A stretch of DNA of 64,000 bases from an uncultured Lachnospiraceae bacterium. GTDB taxonomy: Bacteria > Bacillota > Clostridia > Lachnospirales > Lachnospiraceae. The first letter of the stretch is position 1; every line of letters begins with the position of its first letter. The stretch is taken from NCBI GenBank assembly GCA_902797185.1, contig CADBRV010000054.1, forward strand, positions 28,851 to 92,850, in the 5' to 3' direction. Below are positions 37,432 to 45,775 of the stretch, in pieces. Below the pieces are notes generated by a model. It saw nothing but the letters and a program-made list of their open reading frames with translations, made no database searches and was not told where the DNA came from. A program made the translations under genes and the position numbers.

Positions 37432-39557
37432 TTCTTCCTGCCTTTCCGTCCATAGTATTTCTGGAACCCGTAAAACGCGTAGTTAAGGAAGTAAAAAGCC
37501 GAACGGATAGGCCCGAAGCCCATCAGGCGGTAGACGCCCATCTGCATTTTGGCGGATTTGCGCTTGTCGCGGCTCTTCCCTCCCTGGGACATGCGGGATT
37601 TGATCAGCGGCTCGTTAATGCCGATGCCGCTGCCATATTTTTTCAGCACCTGCAGCCAGAGGATATAGTCCTCGTGGAGCTCTTCATGGGACATGCCGAA
37701 CTCTTTCGCGGCGGCAGCCCGGACCAATACGGAGGAACAGGCGATGACATTGGTGCGCAGCAGCATCCGGTAGGTGATCACGTCCGGTACGTCGATCACC
37801 CTGCCCATGGGGGTGCCATCCTCGTTTACCAGCTCCCGGGCCGTGCTGCACAATACCGCGCCGGTATTGTCCAAAACGTCGACCTGTTTTGACAGCTTTC
37901 CTTCTTCCCACCAGTCATCTGCGTCCAAAAAGGCGATATAACGCCCCTTGGCCAGGTAAATGCCGATATCCCTGCTTTTTGCGGCGCCCAGGTTGGTTTC
38001 ATTGTGGAAGACCTGGATCCTGCCGGGATACTCCTTCGCCAGGGCATCCGCGATCTTCCCGGTGTGATCTGGCGAATGGTCGTCGATGATAAAAAGCTCC
38101 AAGGGCACGTCCTGCGCCATGACGGAACGCACTGCTTTCTCCAGGAATTTTTCTGCCTTATGGGCAGGCATGATGACGCTGACCTGTACGCCGCCATCGT
38201 CCACGTCTTTTAACGCGGTACGCTGGGAATCATTTATGCCTTCGGAGGTCTCCTTCTGGAACATGATCTTCACGGTCTGGAGGATCAGTTTCATATCCGC
38301 TGCCAGGGAATAGTGCTGGACATACATCAGGTCATATTTCAGCTTGTCGATGGGCAGCGTGTTGTATTTGCCATGCACCTGGGCCATGCCGGTAAGCCCG
38401 GCTTTGACCTTCAGGCGGAAGGTATATTCGGGAATCGTTTCCTTGTATTTTTCGAAAATTTCCGGACGCTCCGGCCTGGGACCCACAATGCTCATATCCC
38501 CTGTCAGGATATTGAACAGCTGGGGCAGCTCGTCAAAATGCAGGTTCCGGATCACCCGCCCCACCGGGGTAATGCGGTCGTCGTGCTTATGGGCCAGCTG
38601 TGCTTTACCCTGCTCGCTGTCCACATACATGCTGCGGAATTTGAGGATCTGGAAAGGCTTACCGTTCAATGTCAGCCTGGTCTGCTTGTAAAAAACCGGG
38701 CCGTGGTCACAGGATTTGACGCAGATCGCTACCACCAGCATGATGGGGGAAAAGACGACGATGGCGATTAAGGAAAGCAGGATATCAAAAAAACGCTTGA
38801 CCGCCCTCTGCACCGGGGAAAGGCCCATGTTGCGGGCAAGGTACATCGGGGAATCAAACATATAGATATTATCCATGCCGGAAATGATGATGTCGGATAC
38901 CTTGGGCGTGATGTAGGTCCGGATGGAACGGTCGAAGCAGAACTTGAGCATATCGTTGCGTTCCTTGGCATCCAGGTCATACAGGAGCACCGCCTGGTAC
39001 TCGCAGATTTTCTTTGTAACCGCTTCATACCCTTCCTTCATGGAAATGGTCTCGCAGACATTGTAACGGTCTTCCCTGGTACGGATTTTCTGCATCATGT
39101 CCTGGGGGGAATAGGCGGAGTAAACCACCAGCATCTGCCTGGGCGGATAGAGCTTTAAAAAGCTCCAGCGCACAAAGATGCTCCAGAGGATCACAAAGAT
39201 GCCTTGCTCAAGGATCAAAAGGAAGAAGAAATGCAGCGGGACATAGTGGACTGTAATCAGCGCGATCTCCACATAGCCGATAATATTGGCAATCACGACA
39301 GAAAGCAGGTTGGAAGCGATCGCTTCCCCAACCCGCATGTTGCCAAAGTCATATCCACCAAACCCCCTGGTTACAAAGAAGGCCAAAAGGGCATAAAGGC
39401 CTATGGCAGCCCAGTTCCCCCTCCCATAATAAGGGTTCTGCATGTACGGCTGGAAATTGTCAAACCACATGCGGGCAAAAAAGAGGGTCTGGACCCCCAG
39501 CATAACCACGCTGTCTAAAAAGACAAAGGTGTGCTTAAATTGATCCCGGCGTTTCAT
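37428..39557 (-). CDS. Fusion: undecaprenyl-phosphate sugar transferase plus GT2 glycosyltransferase
   Basis: A 709-residue two-enzyme protein. Residues 1-140 hold four to five membrane helices, 140-245 a CoA-binding-like domain, and 250-437 the bacterial sugar transferase domain with FYKQTRLTLNGKPFQILKFR, HFDELPQLFNIL (341-352) and GDMSIVGPRPE (353-363). This domain transfers a sugar phosphate to undecaprenyl phosphate. From 457 a GT2 domain follows (SVIMPAHKAEKFLEKAV, IDDHSP, FLDADDWW with the DxD-like 546-548). Family proteins normally stop near 465 residues, so the GT2 part is an added second enzyme. Start follows GGAGG, 21 bp after the HPr-like gene. Confidence 0.93.
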   Translation of the reverse strand: MKRRDQFKHTFVFLDSVVMLGVQTLFFARMWFDNFQPYMQNPYYGRGNWAAIGLYALLAFFVTRGFGGYDFGNMRVGEAIASNLLSVVIANIIGYVEIALITVHYVPLHFFFLLILEQGIFVILWSIFVRWSFLKLYPPRQMLVVYSAYSPQDMMQKIRTREDRYNVCETISMKEGYEAVTKKICEYQAVLLYDLDAKERNDMLKFCFDRSIRTYITPKVSDIIISGMDNIYMFDSPMYLARNMGLSPVQRAVKRFFDILLSLIAIVVFSPIMLVVAICVKSCDHGPVFYKQTRLTLNGKPFQILKFRSMYVDSEQGKAQLAHKHDDRITPVGRVIRNLHFDELPQLFNILTGDMSIVGPRPERPEIFEKYKETIPEYTFRLKVKAGLTGMAQVHGKYNTLPIDKLKYDLMYVQHYSLAADMKLILQTVKIMFQKETSEGINDSQRTALKDVDDGGVQVSVIMPAHKAEKFLEKAVRSVMAQDVPLELFIIDDHSPDHTGKIADALAKEYPGRIQVFHNETNLGAAKSRDIGIYLAKGRYIAFLDADDWWEEGKLSKQVDVLDNTGAVLCSTARELVNEDGTPMGRVIDVPDVITYRMLLRTNVIACSSVLVRAAAAKEFGMSHEELHEDYILWLQVLKKYGSGIGINEPLIKSRMSQGGKSRDKRKSAKMQMGVYRLMGFGPIRSAFYFLNYAFYGFQKYYGRKGRKK

Positions 39558-39578
39558 AACCTATCCTCCGCTTTTCCA

Positions 39579-39842
39579 TCAGCCCGCCAGTTCTTTCTCC
39601 AGCACATCTGTAATGCACTCCAGCGCGTCATCTTCGTCCGGCCCGTCACAGACCACCTGGACAGTCTCGCCGTCCTTTAATACCGCTCCCAGGATGCTGA
39701 GGATGCTCTTCGCATTTACCTCGCGTCCACCCTGTTCCAATATGATTCTTGATTTGAAATCCACTGCCTTGTCACACAGGCGCCCTGCCGGCTCAACCTG
39801 CATGCCGATGGGGCAGTTGATCTTTACTTCTCTTTTTAACAT
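39579..39842 (-). CDS. HPr/Crh-like phosphocarrier-fold protein lacking the active-site histidine
   Basis: An 87-residue HPr-fold protein. Alignment by motif places Gln at position 15 (PIGMQVEPAG instead of GLHARPA) and Ser at 46 (NAKSILSIL). It therefore cannot act as a PTS phosphocarrier through His15, but keeps the serine that HPr kinase/phosphorylase modifies, exactly the pattern of Bacillus Crh. Position 17 is Glu instead of Arg, an additional departure. The frame extends upstream into repeat copy E, but the ATG at 39842 fits the family. It is the first gene of the polymer operon, 21 bp before the sugar-transferase fusion. Confidence 0.85.
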   Translation of the reverse strand: MLKREVKINCPIGMQVEPAGRLCDKAVDFKSRIILEQGGREVNAKSILSILGAVLKDGETVQVVCDGPDEDDALECITDVLEKELAG

Positions 39843-39870
39843 TTTTATCCAAAATCCCAAAAATCTTTTT

Positions 39871-40037
39871 AGTGTAAGGAGGGACCCGCTCCAGCAGGAG
39901 GATCCCTTACAATGCACTAGCTGCATCGTCTTATGTCATCGCCTGCAAGGCGATGACGTAGGCCGCGTCCTCACGCGAAGCGTGATCTTTCATGGCGCGG
40001 CTCTCCTTACGGACGATTTGCAATGCGGTGCCTGTCC
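39871..40037 (+). repeat. Dispersed palindromic repeat, long form (copy E)
   Basis: Hairpin 1 here is TGTAAGG/CCTTACA (C-G to T-A compensatory change), the second stem GTCATCGCC/GGCGATGAC is perfect, and the CACGCGAAGCGTG module is present. It occupies most of the 317-bp gap between cdaR and the HPr-like gene; nothing else is evident there. Confidence 0.9.
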
Positions 40038-40159
40038 CTTACTGATACCGGCACATATCTGTCGGCATAAACTGTACCCTTTTCCCGTCCCTAAACGGCA
40101 AAAGGGTACTTCCTTATAAGACTATATCCTGTTTTTCCTGTAATTTCCACCAAAATTTC

Positions 40160-41425
40160 CTAATCCGAACCGGAAGAACTGGTAATTTCCACCTCTGTGC
40201 TTGCTTTTTCTTCCAAAGATGCACCCTCCGGCAGAGAAACCTGGAGGGTTACCTCGCTGGTACCGGCTTCATAGCCGGACAAATCCGCTGTCACGGTGAT
40301 ATCCGAAGCCGATATCGAGTCCGCCACCCTGCTCTCTAAAGCCAGCTTGAGCGAAACGTCCGAATCGGTAAACTCCGCTGTAAGGCCGCTTCCCAGCCCT
40401 GTGACCGTGATGTCATCTGTGTTAAAGGAGATGGTTCTCTCCTGGTAAGGCTCAATGGTTACCGTGACTTTTACTTCATCTTCTTCCCCATCTGCCAGGT
40501 CAAGGTCCTCCGGAAGATATGACCTGATGGAAAGGGACTTGGAGAAGCTTTCATACCTGTCACTTACATCCAGGGCATCCCCCGAGATCGTAAGGGAGGA
40601 CATATCCTTTAATACAGATTGCGGTCCCTGCACCTTGACTTTCGCCGGGTCTGTGGAAACGCCCGTCACTTCATAGCCGGAAGAAGGATCCCCGCTGGCA
40701 GTGGCTTTCAGTGAAATTTCCTTTACCATGTTGCAGGCAACCTGGACGGAAGCCTTGTCATCGCATACGGTCAGGCGGTCGGTGTCGACCTCCTCGCCGC
40801 TTTTATTATAGTAATGGATTGTCCCGTTCAGTACCTGGTCGCTGTCCATGCCGCTGATGTCCGCTATGGCCACGGCACTGGTAATCTGATCCACGAGAGA
40901 CTTGGGTCCCGAGATCTGGACGGAAGTGGGGATGGCTGTGGTCTCCCCCGCCGCGTAACCGGAAGCCGCGGTGCCCGTCAGGCTGACGCCCAAGGTCAGG
41001 TTCTTGGTCTCCAGGTCTTCAATATTGACCGTGACATATTTTTTTGCGGGAGAAATGGACACCTGGTTGCCGTAACGGAGCATGTTGATGTAGACCTGCA
41101 GCTTTTCCTGCCCGCTCATCTGGTCTTCCGTCAGGTCGTTAAAATCCACCTCTGCCGTAAAATCCGACGCGGTAAGATTTTCCACGATACTGCGCTTTGC
41201 TGTCACGGACACACGCACAGAATCCGTATCCCCCACCATTTCATACATCTTTCCGGCATCTGTGAGCACCGTTTCGTTTTCCATGGTCAGGGGCACCGTA
41301 AAGCTCCTGGTGATTTCAGGGTCTTCCACATTGACCACCAGCAGCCACAGGGCAACGGCAAAAATGAAGGCAAGGATCTTAAGGCCGATATTATGCGTGA
41401 GTAAATGCAGGAATTTTTTAAGCAT
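40160..41425 (-). CDS. cdaR: YbbR-domain protein CdaR (regulator of CdaA)
   Basis: A 421-residue protein with an N-terminal membrane anchor (LKILAFIFAVALWLLVV) followed by four repeated extracellular YbbR domains. In Firmicutes CdaR binds and modulates the diadenylate cyclase CdaA. It begins 8 bp inside the end of cdaA, giving the conserved cdaA-cdaR coupling. The usual third gene glmM is not downstream here; instead a repeat and an HPr-like gene follow. Low-complexity Ser/Asp end. Confidence 0.92.
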   Translation of the reverse strand: MLKKFLHLLTHNIGLKILAFIFAVALWLLVVNVEDPEITRSFTVPLTMENETVLTDAGKMYEMVGDTDSVRVSVTAKRSIVENLTASDFTAEVDFNDLTEDQMSGQEKLQVYINMLRYGNQVSISPAKKYVTVNIEDLETKNLTLGVSLTGTAASGYAAGETTAIPTSVQISGPKSLVDQITSAVAIADISGMDSDQVLNGTIHYYNKSGEEVDTDRLTVCDDKASVQVACNMVKEISLKATASGDPSSGYEVTGVSTDPAKVKVQGPQSVLKDMSSLTISGDALDVSDRYESFSKSLSIRSYLPEDLDLADGEEDEVKVTVTIEPYQERTISFNTDDITVTGLGSGLTAEFTDSDVSLKLALESRVADSISASDITVTADLSGYEAGTSEVTLQVSLPEGASLEEKASTEVEITSSSGSD

Positions 41426-42311
41426 CCTTACCGGCCTCCTTGTCTTTCATATGTCCTTTTATATTCCACAAATGTTTCTTTCCATCTGACCGGTTTGCTT
41501 CGTAGAAAGCAGAAAGCCTTTCCTTGAGACCGTCGGTGGTAAGGTCCGGGTAAAGGTAGCCATCCTGGGCAATGGAAATATGGCCGGTTTCCTCCGAAAC
41601 CACGACCGTCAGGGAATCACTGACCTCGCTCATGCCGACCGCCGCCCTGTGGCGGGTACCATAATCCTTGTTAATCTCCCGGTTGTCGGAAAGGGGCAGG
41701 TAGCAGGTGGCTGCCTTGATCCTCCCGCCGCGGATGATAATGGCGCCATCGTGGAGTGGAGTATTTTTTACAAAAATATTCCGGAGGAGCTGCCTGGTAA
41801 TCACCGAATCCAGCTCAATGCCGGTACGGATATATTCATCCAAAGCAACCTTGTTTTCAAAGACAATCAGGGCGCCAGTCTTGGTCCGGCTCATATCCTG
41901 GCATGCTGCCGTCACCTCTTCGATCCGGTGCTCCTCGTCCTTTTTCTCTTCGACGCTTTCCACGCTGAAAAGCCCCGCAAAAATATTCTTCCGTCCCAAA
42001 TGCTCCAGCGCGTTCCTCAGCTCCGGCTGGAACAGGATGATAATGGCCAGGATGCCCACGTTTACCAGCCTGCCCGCCAGGTAGAGGATCGTATTCATCT
42101 GCAGCAGGGCCGCAATGATGATAAAGACAAGGATGATGATAATGCCCTTGATCAAGGTCCACGCCCTGGTCCTGCGGACCCAGGCAAGGAATTCATAGAA
42201 AAGGAAACTCAGGATAATGATTTCCGCTACATCTGTCGCATTTACAGAAGTCGGCACGATCCAGAACAGATAGTTTTTGGTAAATCCGGTAAAAATATCA
42301 ATCAGGTCCAT
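41418..42311 (-). CDS. cdaA: Diadenylate cyclase CdaA
   Basis: Membrane-bound c-di-AMP synthase (297 residues). Three membrane helices lie in the first 100 residues, followed by a DAC domain with the catalytic DGA at 188-190 (TPLHDGAIII) and RHR at 220-222 (GTRHRAAVGMSE). c-di-AMP controls potassium and osmolyte uptake and cell-wall homeostasis. The frame is open far upstream, but AAAGGAGGAACAG directly before ATG 42311 sets the start. Upstream lies comF (222 bp away). Confidence 0.95.
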   Translation of the reverse strand: MDLIDIFTGFTKNYLFWIVPTSVNATDVAEIIILSFLFYEFLAWVRRTRAWTLIKGIIIILVFIIIAALLQMNTILYLAGRLVNVGILAIIILFQPELRNALEHLGRKNIFAGLFSVESVEEKKDEEHRIEEVTAACQDMSRTKTGALIVFENKVALDEYIRTGIELDSVITRQLLRNIFVKNTPLHDGAIIIRGGRIKAATCYLPLSDNREINKDYGTRHRAAVGMSEVSDSLTVVVSEETGHISIAQDGYLYPDLTTDGLKERLSAFYEANRSDGKKHLWNIKGHMKDKEAGKDA

Positions 42312-42532
42312 CTGTTCCTCCTTTCTCCTTCGCTTCTTTGCTTCCCGGCAGCGCATGACATCCACCCGGGCTTGCAGGGCATTGGCCCGTCCCGTCCTGC
42401 CTCCAGGGGATGGCACCCACGCGGATTGTCCAGCTCCTGCCTGCAGGCATACCTGAAACGCCACTTGCCTGTTTTCTGGCCTGATTGGCAGATGCCTTGC
42501 TGATGGCCTGGCCGGCCTCCTGCGTCCAGGCG

Positions 42533-43234
42533 TCATCTGCCGATGCACATGCACAGCACATAAACTTCTTCCACCCCGGCTTCGCATAGCGCAAAAGCGC
42601 AGGCATCCGTCGTGCTGCCTGTGGTATAAATATCGTCAACCAAAAGGACTCTTGCAGGGATGCCTCCCCGGGTATGGACCCGGAACGCATGCTTTAATTC
42701 CCTGTGCCGCTGCCCTTCCGAAAGTTCTTTCAAAGGCCTGGTGTACACTTTCCTGTAAAGGAGGTCCTCCCTTACCGGGATGCCGCAGAGGCGGGACAAT
42801 TCTCCGGAAAGCAGAGCTGCCTGGTTATACCCCCGTTCCCGCTGCTTTTTCCGGTGAAGCGGAACAGGGACAATCGCGTCAGGTGCTTTTCTTTTGACCC
42901 AACCTCCGCAGGATTTCCACAACTCCTGTGCCAGGACCGGTGCGTAGCACCGCCGGTTTCCATATTTAAACCGGTACAGGGCGGATTTGCATGGCCCACG
43001 GTATATCCAGGCTGCCCTGCCCTGTCGGAAGGAATGGGGCTTTTTCCTGCAGTCCGCGCAGTACTCCTCCGTGGAATCTTCCAGCGGCTTCCCGCATTTT
43101 TTGCAGGCCGGCTCTTTTACCAGCAGCCCCAAGGACTCCTGCATGGACCTGCAGCTTCCGCAGATGCCGGGAAAACGTACGTCCACCACCCGGTCGCAAA
43201 GCGGGCACCTGGGCGGGAAAAGAAGAATTGCCAT
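42533..43234 (-). CDS. comF: ComF family protein (competence-associated phosphoribosyltransferase-like)
   Basis: A 233-residue protein with an N-terminal double zinc ribbon (CPLCDRV ... CGSCR, then CKKCGK ... CADCRKK) and a C-terminal type I PRTase domain containing VLLVDDIYTTGST, the PRPP-binding motif. ComF acts in the cytosol during natural DNA uptake together with ComFA, but stand-alone copies are common in Clostridia and may support recombination. In related genomes it often follows recD2; here a sugar ABC operon separates them. Confidence 0.92.
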   Translation of the reverse strand: MAILLFPPRCPLCDRVVDVRFPGICGSCRSMQESLGLLVKEPACKKCGKPLEDSTEEYCADCRKKPHSFRQGRAAWIYRGPCKSALYRFKYGNRRCYAPVLAQELWKSCGGWVKRKAPDAIVPVPLHRKKQRERGYNQAALLSGELSRLCGIPVREDLLYRKVYTRPLKELSEGQRHRELKHAFRVHTRGGIPARVLLVDDIYTTGSTTDACAFALCEAGVEEVYVLCMCIGR

Positions 43235-43309
43235 TTACGCCTTCTTTCCCTCTCTCACTTTTTTATCATAACACGTTTCATCGAATTTAACGACAGGGAA
43301 TGAAGGAGA

Positions 43310-43449
43310 ATAATAGGAGAGCCACGCCATTCTAAACCGCACTCCGTGCGGAGGCGCGGCCTGCGTCACCACCCAGAGGGGTGATGACATAGGACGATGC
43401 GGCTAGTGCATCGTAAGGAATCCTCCCGCTGAAGCGGGTCCCTTACGAT
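43310..43449 (-). repeat. Dispersed palindromic repeat, reverse orientation (copy F)
   Basis: Read on the minus strand: hairpin 1 ATCGTAAGG/CCTTACGAT, GATGCACTAGCCGCATC, a GTCATCACC/GGTGGTGAC stem (compensated G-C to A-T relative to copy E) and a CGCGCC ... GGCGTGG stem. The closing AATGCGG arm is missing. It lies between the sugar ABC operon and comF. Confidence 0.85.
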
Positions 43450-43451
43450 AT

Positions 43452-43484
43452 AAAAAAGAAAGCGCCGGCAATGCCGACGCTTTC
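43452..43484 (-). terminator. Terminator of the sugar ABC operon
   Basis: Stem GAAAGCG...CGCTTTC extended by CGGCA/TGCCG with one mismatch; the minus strand continues into TTTTTT. 52 bp past the substrate-binding protein stop. Confidence 0.88.
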
Positions 43485-43535
43485 TGTCTTTTTTCATTTT
43501 CCCTTTTCAAGGTACCTGGGTAAATGGGCTGGCTT

Positions 43536-44642
43536 TTAGAATTCAGCCTGGTCCAGATACTGCTCTGCGTTATCCTTGGTGATGTAGGTAAGCGGAGTCC
43601 TCAGGTAATATGCCGGTTCGGAACCATCCTTGAAGTATGTGCCGATGGCAGATACAAGGCCTGCAGAAATGTTATCCGCACGGTTCATAACGGTCATCTC
43701 GATCTTTCCATCGATAACTGCCTGGATGGCGTCCTTCTGGCCAGTCAGGGAGTAAACTTTGATGTCGCCGGTCTTGCCTGCTTCATCGATTGCCTGTACA
43801 GCGCCCATGGTCAGGTCATCATCATAGCCCATGACGATGTTAGTTTCCGGATGGGAGTTCAGAATATCGGTCATGTAGCCCTTTGCGTCATCACGGTTGG
43901 AGTATGCGTACTGCGGCTCGAGCAGGGTGTAGTTCGGGTAATCCTTCATGTAGGTCTGGAACCCTCTTTCCCTCTCGATGTAGTCTTCCAGGAACGGAAC
44001 GCCGCTGATCTGTGCAACGGTGAAATCCTGGTCGGTGCCGTTCTGCTCTACTACATATTTTGCGATGTCAGCGCACATCTTTTCCTGGTCCGGACCAACG
44101 ACAGCCTTGACATACTGCTGTCCGCCATCCCCTACATCAAGGGCTGCCATGAATACCGGGATTCCGGCATCGTCTGCGTTCTTTGCGATTTCTACGTTGG
44201 CGTCTACGTCGCCGCCGAAGATAACAAGGGCGTCAACGTTGGCGTCGATCATCTGCTGGCAGTATTCGGATACTTTGTCAACATCGGCCTGTGCATCCAG
44301 TACCTGGACCTTTGCGCCCTGTTCCTCAGCGTACTGCTGGAACATGGTGCCGATCCTGCCGCCCCAAGGTGCGGCGGAATTGATGGTGACATATCCGATG
44401 GTCTTGCCGGACAGGTCATAGTTCTGATAGTTCAGGTCTGCGTCTGCCTCGTCTCCGGAAGCGGTAGAAGCCCCGCTTGCAGTAGTCGTTACTGCAGATC
44501 CGGATGCGCCGGATGCCGCACTGCCGGACGCGCTGCCGGATGCCCCGCCGCTGTTACTGCTTGCTGCCCCGCCGCAGGCTGCAAGGGATGCAGCCATGAT
44601 GCCGGCAAGTGCAAGCGACAGCACTTTGCTCATCTTTTTCAT
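43536..44642 (-). CDS. Sugar ABC transporter substrate-binding lipoprotein
   Basis: A 368-residue type I periplasmic-binding-fold lipoprotein (RbsB/MglB-like). The signal peptide ends in the lipobox LAAC with Cys23. A Ser/Gly/Ala spacer of ~45 residues tethers the binding domain, which starts at KTIGYVTINSAAPWGG. DALVIFGGDVDANVEIAK, GYDDDLTMGAVQAIDEAGKT and SLTGQKDAIQAV are typical hinge and ligand-region elements. The sugar is not assignable. Start at 44642 has GGAAGG upstream. It is the last gene of the operon, whereas the binding protein gene is usually first. Confidence 0.92.
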   Translation of the reverse strand: MKKMSKVLSLALAGIMAASLAACGGAASSNSGGASGSASGSAASGASGSAVTTTASGASTASGDEADADLNYQNYDLSGKTIGYVTINSAAPWGGRIGTMFQQYAEEQGAKVQVLDAQADVDKVSEYCQQMIDANVDALVIFGGDVDANVEIAKNADDAGIPVFMAALDVGDGGQQYVKAVVGPDQEKMCADIAKYVVEQNGTDQDFTVAQISGVPFLEDYIERERGFQTYMKDYPNYTLLEPQYAYSNRDDAKGYMTDILNSHPETNIVMGYDDDLTMGAVQAIDEAGKTGDIKVYSLTGQKDAIQAVIDGKIEMTVMNRADNISAGLVSAIGTYFKDGSEPAYYLRTPLTYITKDNAEQYLDQAEF

Positions 44643-44743
44643 TTCTTTTCCTTCCTTTCTTGGCCCTTCCGGGCTCCCTCCTTTTGTCTCTACTTCAGAC
44701 AAATATTATCATATCTGCTTTTTTAGTAAATTTCAACAACATT

Positions 44744-45775
44744 TTATTCATCTGCAGACTTTGTACTGGTAAATCTATCAGCAATCAGCACGGCGATCAG
44801 CAGAAGGCCCGTCACCAAGTTGACCCTGTTGGTGCTCCAGAACATCGTGCTCATCATGGTGGACACGGTCCTCATGATCAAAACGCCCAGGAGGACATGG
44901 ACCGCGGTACCTTTGCCGCCGGTCATCTTGACACCGCCGATGATGACGCAGGAGATGGGGAACGTGCCCAGCGTCGTGCCCTGTGTATAAATAGCCGCGC
45001 CGGAGAAAGCCACCATCATAAACCCAGTCATGCCGGCCATGATGCCGCAGAGGACGAAAGTGGTAAATGCCGTCTTCGATACACTGATGCCCGCATATTC
45101 TGCTGCCTCTGGGTTGTCGCCCACGATATGGAGCCTGTTCCCGTACCGGGTATAATGCATCCAAAGGTAGGTGCCCAGGACGAACAGCAGGAAGATGATG
45201 ACCATCGGGGTCAGCCATCTCAGCCCGAAAATCTGGTATTTGGCGATCGGGGTGATGGCGTCTTTGTTTACCGGTGCAAACGAGGTCTTGGCAAAGTTCA
45301 TAACCAGGCCTTCATAAATGTAGTTCGTGGCGATGGTGGCAATCAGAGGCGATACGCCTACCTTCGTGATGATCACGCCGTTAAAAGCACCAAGCACGCC
45401 GCCGGTAATCAGCGCTACGATAAGGCCTACAATAATGCCAAGCGCGCTGTTGCCGGTGGAATTATAAATATGGTTGAAGGTAATGACAAACATGACACCG
45501 CAGAAGGCCGCGTTGTATCCTACGGACAAGTCAATGTTGCCGCAGATCATGACAAGCGCCAGGCCCAGGCAGCAGATCCCGTATTCCGCGGAATACAGTG
45601 CCACGTTGTACCAGCTCCCGGTAAAGCCGTCTACGCCGATGAAGGCAACGAAAAGCAGGGCTACCAGGATCAATATGGAGTTATTATCTTTCAGGAAGCG
45701 GACCCTCTGGATCTTTTTCAAGTCCACGGCATTTTCCGCTGCAGCAGCTTCCTTCTTTACGCCTTTTTCTTCCAC
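44744..45775 (-). CDS. Sugar ABC transporter permease 1 (RbsC/MglC family)
   Basis: A 343-residue inner-membrane permease with about ten helices. The BPD_transp_2 signature is seen in GNIDLSVGYNAAFCGVMF and GGVKMTGGKGTAVHVLLGV. Start is GTG 45775 inside the end of the upstream permease gene (19-bp overlap). Together with the second permease it probably forms a heterodimeric channel. Confidence 0.92.
   Translation of the reverse strand: MEEKGVKKEAAAAENAVDLKKIQRVRFLKDNNSILILVALLFVAFIGVDGFTGSWYNVALYSAEYGICCLGLALVMICGNIDLSVGYNAAFCGVMFVITFNHIYNSTGNSALGIIVGLIVALITGGVLGAFNGVIITKVGVSPLIATIATNYIYEGLVMNFAKTSFAPVNKDAITPIAKYQIFGLRWLTPMVIIFLLFVLGTYLWMHYTRYGNRLHIVGDNPEAAEYAGISVSKTAFTTFVLCGIMAGMTGFMMVAFSGAAIYTQGTTLGTFPISCVIIGGVKMTGGKGTAVHVLLGVLIMRTVSTMMSTMFWSTNRVNLVTGLLLIAVLIADRFTSTKSADE

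Noticed and set aside
39843..39926. Upstream extension of the HPr-like gene
   Set aside because: The extra 28 residues come from repeat copy E, and the HPr alignment starts exactly at the ATG at 39842 (Gln15 and Ser46 in register).
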